Source of the DNA: an uncultured Lachnospiraceae bacterium
GTDB taxonomy: Bacteria > Bacillota > Clostridia > Lachnospirales > Lachnospiraceae
NCBI GenBank assembly: GCA_947382625.1
Contig: CANDAG010000034.1
Coordinates: forward strand, 1-38,345
Length of the DNA: 38,345 nt
Direction of reading: 5' to 3'
The notes below the pieces were generated by a model. The model was not told the DNA's origin. It did not search any database and saw only the letters and a list, made by a program, of their open reading frames with translations. The first letter of the stretch is position 1, and each line of letters opens with the position of its first letter. Below are positions 32,950 through 38,345 of the stretch, piece by piece. Position numbers and translations under genes: made by a program.

Positions 32950-34113
32950 ATGTTTCAATATTATTGCTTAAATCCAATCGCACAGGTTGGTCTTGATAAA
33001 TTTACGGAAGAGTTTGTAAGGACAGAGGATGTAAAGGATGCGGAGGGTATTCTGGTAAGAAGCGCCGCCATGCATGACATGGAGCTTTCTGAGAATCTTC
33101 TTGCTGTTGCAAGGGCCGGAGCCGGAGTGAACAATATTCCTTTGGACAAATGCGCCGAAAAGGGAATTGTGGTATTCAATACGCCGGGAGCCAATGCCAA
33201 CGGCGTAAAGGAGCTTGTGATCGCCGGAATGCTGCTGGCCAGCAGGGATATCGTAGGCGGCATCAACTGGGTGGAATCCGCCAAAGAGGATGAGAATATT
33301 GCCAAAGCGGCAGAGAAGGAAAAGAAGCGCTTTGCAGGTACCGAGGTACAGGACAAAAAGCTGGGGATCATCGGCCTTGGAGCCATCGGCGTCAAGGTAG
33401 CCAATGTGGCAAAGCATATGGGCATGGAGGTGTATGGCTATGACCCTTACGTTTCCGTGGATGCGGCCTGGAACTTAAGCCGTGACGTTAAGCATGTGCT
33501 GAATGTAGAGGAAATTTACGAAAGCTGTGATATCATCACGATCCATGTACCGCTTCTTGACTCCACCAGAGGCATGATCGACAAAGAAGCCATCGCTAAA
33601 ATGAAGGACGGTGTGATCCTTCTGAACTTTGCAAGGGATCTGCTTGTAAAGGAGGAAGACGTGCTTGCCGGCATTAAAGAAGGAAAGATACGAAAATATG
33701 TTTCGGATTTCCCCAATCCTACCACGGCAGGACAGGAAGGCTGTATTGTGATCCCTCATCTGGGAGCATCCACCGAGGAATCGGAGGATAACTGTGCGAA
33801 GATGGCTGTGAAGGAAATGATGAACTACCTGAAGAACGGAAATATCGTCAACAGCGTCAATTATCCCAACTGTGATATGGGAATCTGCTCTCAGGCCGGC
33901 CGTGTAGCGATCTTCCATAAGAATATAGCGAACATGATCACCAAGTTTACCGCATGCTTCGGCGATCAGGGAGTGAACATTACAGATATGACCAACAAAT
34001 CCAAAGGAGAGGTTGCCTATACCATGCTTGATGTGGAACAGCCCATCGATGCAGATACCGTTAAGAAGCTTCAGTCTATTAACGGTGTGTTCCGGGTAAG
34101 AGTGGTGAAATAA
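32950..34113 (+). CDS. serA: D-3-phosphoglycerate dehydrogenase with ACT domain
   Basis: A 387-residue enzyme starting serine synthesis by oxidising 3-phosphoglycerate. The NAD motif is GLGAIG (142-147) and the catalytic His270 lies in IPHLGASTEES. The C-terminal segment (about 315-387) forms an ACT domain, for example RVAIFHKNIANMITKF, which in this family often binds serine for feedback control. ATG 32950 follows GGGAGAG. A nearby out-of-frame ATG at 32945 is not used. It follows serC and ends in a strong shared terminator. Confidence 0.96.
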   Translation: MFQYYCLNPIAQVGLDKFTEEFVRTEDVKDAEGILVRSAAMHDMELSENLLAVARAGAGVNNIPLDKCAEKGIVVFNTPGANANGVKELVIAGMLLASRDIVGGINWVESAKEDENIAKAAEKEKKRFAGTEVQDKKLGIIGLGAIGVKVANVAKHMGMEVYGYDPYVSVDAAWNLSRDVKHVLNVEEIYESCDIITIHVPLLDSTRGMIDKEAIAKMKDGVILLNFARDLLVKEEDVLAGIKEGKIRKYVSDFPNPTTAGQEGCIVIPHLGASTEESEDNCAKMAVKEMMNYLKNGNIVNSVNYPNCDMGICSQAGRVAIFHKNIANMITKFTACFGDQGVNITDMTNKSKGEVAYTMLDVEQPIDADTVKKLQSINGVFRVRVVK

Positions 34114-34130
34114 CAGAAGCTTTTGACAGC

Positions 34131-34173
34131 AAAACCGGCTGCCGCAGATCACTTATGCGGCAGCCGGTTTTTT
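34131..34173. terminator. strong bidirectional terminator between serA and the small minus-strand gene
   Basis: A 16-bp perfect stem (34131-34146 with 34156-34171), beginning AAAACCGGCTGCCGCA, a nine-base loop and T-runs on both sides. Its right edge touches the stop codon of the convergent gene. Confidence 0.95.
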
Positions 34174-34477
34174 AGCGGATAAAGTCTTCTAATCCGTTTT
34201 CATTTAATTCTTCTTTCCAGAGATCATTTTCTTTGGCTGAAACGATACTTGCAAGATCCATATATTTAATAAAGATATCCTCTACCGGGAGCTGCCTTTC
34301 GGCCGCAATTTCTTCCATAACAGGCTTTAATTTATCCAGCTGATAGGAAATACGGGTTTTTTGGGGGTCAATATCCCCAAGCACCTGTTCTGCATAAGCA
34401 TTAATACGGTCAAGCATCTGTCTGTCTTCCAGGGTCAGGGAAGCGGTGGAGGCAGAGGAATTTACAGGCTGAAACAT
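34172..34477 (-). CDS. small protein of unknown function
   Basis: A 101-residue soluble protein starting at ATG 34477, which has AAAGGAG eight bases upstream. A Ser/Thr-rich N-terminus (about 1-16) is followed by a mainly helical region with LEDRQMLDRINAYAEQVL and LDKLKPVMEEIAAERQ, then acidic C-terminal residues. I recognise no family. It is alone on the minus strand between serA and glgB, sharing serA's terminator. A longer in-frame start at 34609 has no site and would cross a hairpin. Confidence 0.8.
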   Translation of the reverse strand: MFQPVNSSASTASLTLEDRQMLDRINAYAEQVLGDIDPQKTRISYQLDKLKPVMEEIAAERQLPVEDIFIKYMDLASIVSAKENDLWKEELNENGLEDFIR

Positions 34478-34509
34478 AATTTTTCTCCTTTCATATTGAG
34501 GTTTTACAG

Positions 34510-34546
34510 GTGTGCCTTGGTAAGCAGATATCCGGCACACTTTTTT
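34510..34546 (+). terminator. terminator-like hairpin with a long loop
   Basis: GTGTGCC (34510-34516) pairs with GGCACAC (34534-34540), followed by six T; the loop is 17 bases. On the plus strand it resembles an intrinsic terminator, though no plus-strand gene ends here. On the minus strand it lies in the leader of the small gene. Confidence 0.5.
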
Positions 34547-34564
34547 AATTGTAGCACTTGACGC

Positions 34565-34593
34565 TTGTGTTGTATAGATATCTTTGATAAAAT
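34565..34593 (+). promoter_or_regulatory. candidate promoter of glgB
   Basis: TTGTGT (34565-34570), a 17-base spacer and TAAAAT (34588-34593), 55 bases before the glgB start. A TTGACG at 34559-34564 adjoins the -35 but has no suitable -10. Confidence 0.55.
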
Positions 34594-34647
34594 AATAAAC
34601 AACGGGCACGAGGATGCGTGCAGGGGTCCGAAAATGGAGGTAGGATT

Positions 34648-37128
34648 ATGAATAACAAACTGTATAAACTTATGAATTGGCCAAGGATTGAAGGAATCAT
34701 CTATTCGGAGGAGGATAAGCCTCATGAAATTTTGGGTCCCCACGTGGAGGGCAGGAGTGTTTTATTTCAGACCTTTCAGCCGGGAGCGGAGAAGGTTTTT
34801 CTTGTAACGGAGGATGGTAAGAAGACAGCGATGGAAATGGTGGATGAGGCCGGTTATTTTGCCTGCCTTCTGGCCGGAAAGATCCCTGAGAAATATGAAT
34901 ATGAGGTTCATCACGGCGAAGAAATAACCAGCTGTAAGGATGCTTACCGATATCAGACAGGACTTTCTGCAAACGATATCGAAAAATTCAACGCCGGTAT
35001 CCACTACACAATTTACGAAAAGCTTGGGGCTCATTTTATGACTCTTGACGGCGTCGAGGGAACCTTTTTTGCCGTATGGGCGCCTAATGCCTTGCGGGTC
35101 AGTGTTGTGGGCGATTTTAACCATTGGGATGGACGGGTGCATCAGATGACCAGAAATCCCGAAGGCGGTATTTTTGAAATTTTCATTCCGGATGTGAAGC
35201 CGGGAGAATGCTATAAATTTGAGCTTAAGGTAAAAGGAGGTCTTACCTACCTGAAAGCGGATCCTTATGCCTTTGGTCAGCAGCTCCGTCCCGATACGGC
35301 ATCTATTGTTCGTGATTTCCGGTATGCCTGGAAGGATGGAAAATGGATGAAGGACAGAGAAAAACGCCAGCAGAAAAACGCACCTGTCAGTGTCTACGAA
35401 ATGTATTTAGGCTCCTTTAAGAAGGATCGGGATACGGACGGATATTTAAATTACAGGGAGCTTGCGCCGGAAATCGCCAAATATGCCAAAGAGATGGGGT
35501 ACACCCATGTGGAGCTGATGCCGGTAATGGAGCATCCCTTAGATGCCTCCTGGGGATATCAGGTGATCGGCTATTATGCGCCTACGGCAAGGTATGGCTC
35601 GGCAGAGGATTTTATGTATCTGGTGGATACCCTGCATCAGGCCGGGATCGGAGTGATCCTTGACTGGGTTCCGGCACATTTCCCGCGGGATACCTATGGC
35701 CTTTCCCAGTTTGACGGTACAGGTCTTTATGAGCATGCAGATCCCAGGCAGGGGTCTCATCCGCACTGGGGGACATTGATCTATAATTACGGGCGTCCTC
35801 AGGTTTCCAATTATCTGATCGCGAACGCTCTGTATTGGGTAGAAAAATACCATGTGGACGGCATAAGGATGGACGCAGTGGCTTCCATGCTTTATCTTGA
35901 TTACGGCAAGAATGACGGGGAATGGGTTGCCAATATTTACGGAGGCAATGAAAATCTCGAGGCTATGGAGCTTTTAAAGCACCTGAATTCTGTGATGAAG
36001 AAACGTAATCCCGGCGTTCTGATGATCGCAGAGGAATCTACCGCATGGCCGAGGATTACCAGCAAGGTGGAAGAGGATGGACTTGGATTTGACTTAAAGT
36101 GGAATATGGGTTTTATGAACGACTATCTTTCTTACATTAGCTGTGACCCGTATTTCAGAGCCCATCACCACAATGAGATCACCTTCAGCATGATCTATGC
36201 ATACAGCGAAAACTTTATGCTGGTATTTTCTCATGATGAGGTTGTCCACGGAAAGTCAACACTGATCGGAAAAATGCCAGGAGTGATCGAGGATAAGTTT
36301 GCAAATCTGCGGCTCACATATGCTTATATGATGACCCATCCTGGCAAAAAGCTGTTGTTCATGGGACAGGATATTGCAGAATTTAAGGAATTTGATGAGA
36401 CCAGGGAGACCGAATGGGGCTTGCTTTCCTATGAGCCTCATAAGGGCGTCAACCAGTTAGTGAAGGATTTGAACGCCCTCTATAAGGACAGGCCTGCACT
36501 TTACGCCTTTGACACCAGCCCGGAGGGATTTGAATGGATCAACTGTATTTCTCCCGAAAAATGTATGCTGTCCTTCCTCAGAAAAACAGATAAAGTAAAA
36601 GATACATTGGTGGTAGTAGCTAATTTTGCCAATCTGGAGCAGGAGTTTACCATTGGCGTGCCCTACGAGGGCAAGTATAAAGAAATCCTGAATACAGATG
36701 CCCAGTGCTATGGCGGCCTTGGCCGGATCAACGGGCAGGCGAAATTCGTGGAGGAGGAAGAAGTCGACGGGAAGCCTTATTCCTTTAAGATGACAAGCGC
36801 TCCTTTATCTATCAGTATTTTTGCATACGTTCCTTATACGGCAAAAGAAAAACAGATGATCGCCAAAAAGAAAGCAAGGCTGGAAGCAGAGGCAAGGGCA
36901 GAGGAAGCCAGATTAGAAGCGGAGGAAGCCAAAGCTGAGGCACTGAAAGCCAAGGAGGAAGCGGAGGAAGCCAGACGCCAGGCTAAGGAAGCTGAAGAAC
37001 GGGCCAAAGAGGCTGAAAAACGTGCGGAGGAGGAGCTTCAAAAGGCCAGAGCAGAATTGGCAAAGGCAGAAGCTATCCGTAAGGAAGAGGAGAAATGTGC
37101 CAAGGCCGCTAAGGAAATAAGTAAATGA
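34648..37128 (+). CDS. glgB: 1,4-alpha-glucan branching enzyme with a long charged helical C-terminal tail
   Basis: An 826-residue enzyme making alpha-1,6 branches in glycogen. The N-terminal region (about 1-120) is the N1 domain, followed by a CBM48-like part with GDFNHWDGR and a GH13 barrel. Catalytic residues line up at Asp409 (GIRMDAV), Glu462 (IAEES) and Asp530 (SHDEVVHG), each four higher than in Escherichia coli. Residues about 733-826 are an Ala/Glu/Lys/Arg-rich tail, with repeats such as AEEARLEAEEAKAEA, and form a predicted long helix or coiled coil not part of the usual enzyme. I start at ATG 34648 (after GGAGG), not at 34618. No other glg gene lies nearby. Confidence 0.96.
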   Translation: MNNKLYKLMNWPRIEGIIYSEEDKPHEILGPHVEGRSVLFQTFQPGAEKVFLVTEDGKKTAMEMVDEAGYFACLLAGKIPEKYEYEVHHGEEITSCKDAYRYQTGLSANDIEKFNAGIHYTIYEKLGAHFMTLDGVEGTFFAVWAPNALRVSVVGDFNHWDGRVHQMTRNPEGGIFEIFIPDVKPGECYKFELKVKGGLTYLKADPYAFGQQLRPDTASIVRDFRYAWKDGKWMKDREKRQQKNAPVSVYEMYLGSFKKDRDTDGYLNYRELAPEIAKYAKEMGYTHVELMPVMEHPLDASWGYQVIGYYAPTARYGSAEDFMYLVDTLHQAGIGVILDWVPAHFPRDTYGLSQFDGTGLYEHADPRQGSHPHWGTLIYNYGRPQVSNYLIANALYWVEKYHVDGIRMDAVASMLYLDYGKNDGEWVANIYGGNENLEAMELLKHLNSVMKKRNPGVLMIAEESTAWPRITSKVEEDGLGFDLKWNMGFMNDYLSYISCDPYFRAHHHNEITFSMIYAYSENFMLVFSHDEVVHGKSTLIGKMPGVIEDKFANLRLTYAYMMTHPGKKLLFMGQDIAEFKEFDETRETEWGLLSYEPHKGVNQLVKDLNALYKDRPALYAFDTSPEGFEWINCISPEKCMLSFLRKTDKVKDTLVVVANFANLEQEFTIGVPYEGKYKEILNTDAQCYGGLGRINGQAKFVEEEEVDGKPYSFKMTSAPLSISIFAYVPYTAKEKQMIAKKKARLEAEARAEEARLEAEEAKAEALKAKEEAEEARRQAKEAEERAKEAEKRAEEELQKARAELAKAEAIRKEEEKCAKAAKEISK

Positions 37129-37178
37129 GCAGCCAGTGTATTTATTACGCAAAACACAGCAAATAGATGAGGTTAGCA

Positions 37179-38033
37179 ATGATCGATAAGGAAGTAGATC
37201 CGGGAGTGATAGAGCAGTTTTTATCTCAGCTCCCGGAGAGGGCCTTTCACTTGGGACTCCGGGTAGTGCTTGCCGGGCTGTCCTTCGTGATCGGCCTACA
37301 ATTGATCCGATTTATAAGAAGCATTCTTAAGAAAGCCCTTACCAGAAGCCATATTGATGACACTGCCATACATTTTATTGACTCCTTTGTCAAATTCAGT
37401 ATGTATTTTGTGCTGATCCTTATGATCGCTTCCGGACTGGGCGTAGATGCCGCCAGTATTCTTGCGCTTCTCGGCTCCGCCAGTGTGGCGGTTGGGCTTG
37501 CGGTGCAGGGGAGTCTGAGCAATCTTGCAGGCGGTGTTTTGCTTTTGATACTAAAACCCTTTTCAGCAGGAGACTATATCAGGGACGGGCAGGGAAACGA
37601 AGGTACCGTGGAGGCTGTGGATATTTTTTATACCCAGCTGATCACGCCGGACAACAGAGCCATTGTACTGCCTAACGGAACTCTTGCAAACGGCTCCATC
37701 GTCAATTTTACCAAATGCGGTGAACGCAGGTTTGATATCCCTGTTTCCATCTCTTATGAGGCGGATATCCGAAAGGCAAAGGAAGTGATTCTGTTGCTTT
37801 TGCAGGAGGATCCTTGTGTTCTCAAGGAAAAGGAAATCAATGTATTTGTGGATTCATTAGGTGACCATGGTGTCAATCTGACAGCCAGAGGATGGGCCTC
37901 TACCTCTGATTTCTGGCCTGCCAAATGGCGTCTTACAGAGCAGATCAAATATGCTTTGGATGAAGCCGGGATCGCCATACCCTATTGGCAGATGGATGTG
38001 CATGTGGACAGGGAGGATGTGATCCGCAAATAG
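37179..38033 (+). CDS. mscS: MscS-family mechanosensitive channel
   Basis: A 284-residue membrane channel that opens under osmotic tension. Three TM segments are visible (about 27-48, 70-88 and 95-122). The pore helix follows the family pattern: SASVAVGLAVQGSLSNLAGG, then KPFSAGDYI. The beta domain has TLANGSIVNF, and the C-terminal part is soluble. I chose ATG 37179, eight bases after GAGG. An in-frame ATG at 37167 lacks a site. It sits 50 bases after glgB, possibly in one transcript. No clear terminator follows. Confidence 0.93.
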   Translation: MIDKEVDPGVIEQFLSQLPERAFHLGLRVVLAGLSFVIGLQLIRFIRSILKKALTRSHIDDTAIHFIDSFVKFSMYFVLILMIASGLGVDAASILALLGSASVAVGLAVQGSLSNLAGGVLLLILKPFSAGDYIRDGQGNEGTVEAVDIFYTQLITPDNRAIVLPNGTLANGSIVNFTKCGERRFDIPVSISYEADIRKAKEVILLLLQEDPCVLKEKEINVFVDSLGDHGVNLTARGWASTSDFWPAKWRLTEQIKYALDEAGIAIPYWQMDVHVDREDVIRK

Positions 38034-38254
38034 TAAACTTCGCAGGTTTGGATATGATATTGGCAACCATTTTATGCAGGATAAGCCGGAAGATTATTCA
38101 GAGGAAGAACTGACTTTCTATTGGTCAGATGATGACTACAAGGAATGCGTGCTGTCCGTTGTTTTATTATAAACAATGGTTTTATAGGGACAAGGATTTT
38201 TTGATTTATTATTCTTTCTGCAAAAAAGAATACACCACCATACAAAAATTCTGC
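38034..38254 (+). other. intergenic stretch with a possible gene remnant
   Basis: A frame from about 38034 to the TAA at 38170-38172 reads KLRRFGYDIGNHFMQDK and continues acidic and aromatic like a real protein end. Its only ATG is at 38074, giving just 32 codons with no ribosome binding site. It may be the tail of a decayed gene. The rest of the stretch is AT-rich with a weak ATTCTTT/AAAGAAT hairpin near 38208-38230. Confidence 0.3.
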
Positions 38255-38283
38255 TTGCAAATTTTATCATGTGGCCTTATAAT
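38255..38283 (+). promoter_or_regulatory. promoter of the tRNA gene
   Basis: TTGCAA (38255-38260), a 17-base spacer and a perfect TATAAT (38278-38283). The tRNA begins 11 bases later, so little or no leader is made. Confidence 0.8.
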
Positions 38284-38293
38284 GAAAGTCGAT

Positions 38294-38345
38294 GCTACTG
38301 TGGCTCAGTTGGTAGAGCAGCTGATTCGTAATCAGCAGGTCAGGG
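38294..38345 (+). tRNA. tRNA-Thr (anticodon CGT), cut by the window edge
   Basis: The acceptor strand GCTACTG (38294-38300) is followed by TG, a D-stem GCTC/GAGC (38303-38306, 38315-38318) with loop AGTTGGTA, and an anticodon stem GCTGA/TCAGC. The loop TTCGTAA places CGT at 38327-38329, read for codon ACG. The T arm and 3' acceptor lie beyond the window. Confidence 0.93.

Overview
The window looks like a chromosomal segment of a spore-forming anaerobic Firmicute, most probably Lachnospiraceae (Clostridia). Supporting signs are the DUF512 radical-SAM / der / plsY / gpsA block, a full-length spoIVA behind a sigma-E-like promoter, tgt-yajC, a CXXC micropeptide of the CD1871A type, GGAGG-type ribosome binding sites and the usual Gram-positive intrinsic terminators. 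The species cannot be fixed from the sequence alone.

Layout. (1) 1-2080: the right-hand end of a prophage or phage remnant: a structural gene, an XkdX-type small protein, an unknown one-TM protein, a phi-LC3-type holin and a GH25 endolysin, closed by a terminator. The leftmost 62 bases may be the start of an oppositely oriented tail-type gene. (2) 2080-5590: an OmpR-type response regulator and an unusually large sensor kinase, preceded by 11-bp-spaced direct repeats. (3) 5585-13380: a divergent PRPP synthetase on the minus strand, then DUF512 radical SAM, der, plsY, gpsA, and a MoxR ATPase / VWA pair. (4) 13415-17115: tyrS, a YgjP-type metallopeptidase, spoIVA, and a 38-bp tandem repeat plus terminator. 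(5) 17140-18841: a redox module (TlpA-like lipoprotein, 49-residue CXXC membrane peptide, multi-cysteine NapH-like ferredoxin protein). (6) 18869-24188: lactonase-like protein, convergent aroC, VanY-type carboxypeptidase, tgt, yajC and several small hairpin repeats. (7) 24209-31711: a tightly packed run leuB - GT-C-like membrane protein - ilvD - ilvB - L,D-transpeptidase, mixing branched-chain amino acid synthesis with envelope functions. (8) 31740-34173: serC-serA with a strong promoter and a 29-bp inverted repeat in the leader. (9) 34172-38345: a small unknown minus-strand gene, glgB with a long charged helical tail, mscS, and the start of a tRNA-Thr(CGT) that runs off the right edge.

No gap without a gene exceeds about 260 bases. 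The largest are 38034-38293 (a gene-remnant-like frame, then the tRNA promoter), 17003-17252 (tandem repeat, terminator, promoter) and 2048-2278 (terminator, promoter, direct repeats). No rRNA, CRISPR array, insertion sequence, integrase or T-box was seen. Most of the content is housekeeping. The best candidates for less-described biology are the TlpA/CXXC-peptide/NapH redox triad, the MoxR-VWA pair sitting between gpsA and spoIVA, the mixed leuB-to-transpeptidase operon, the tailed branching enzyme and the intergenic hairpin repeat family.
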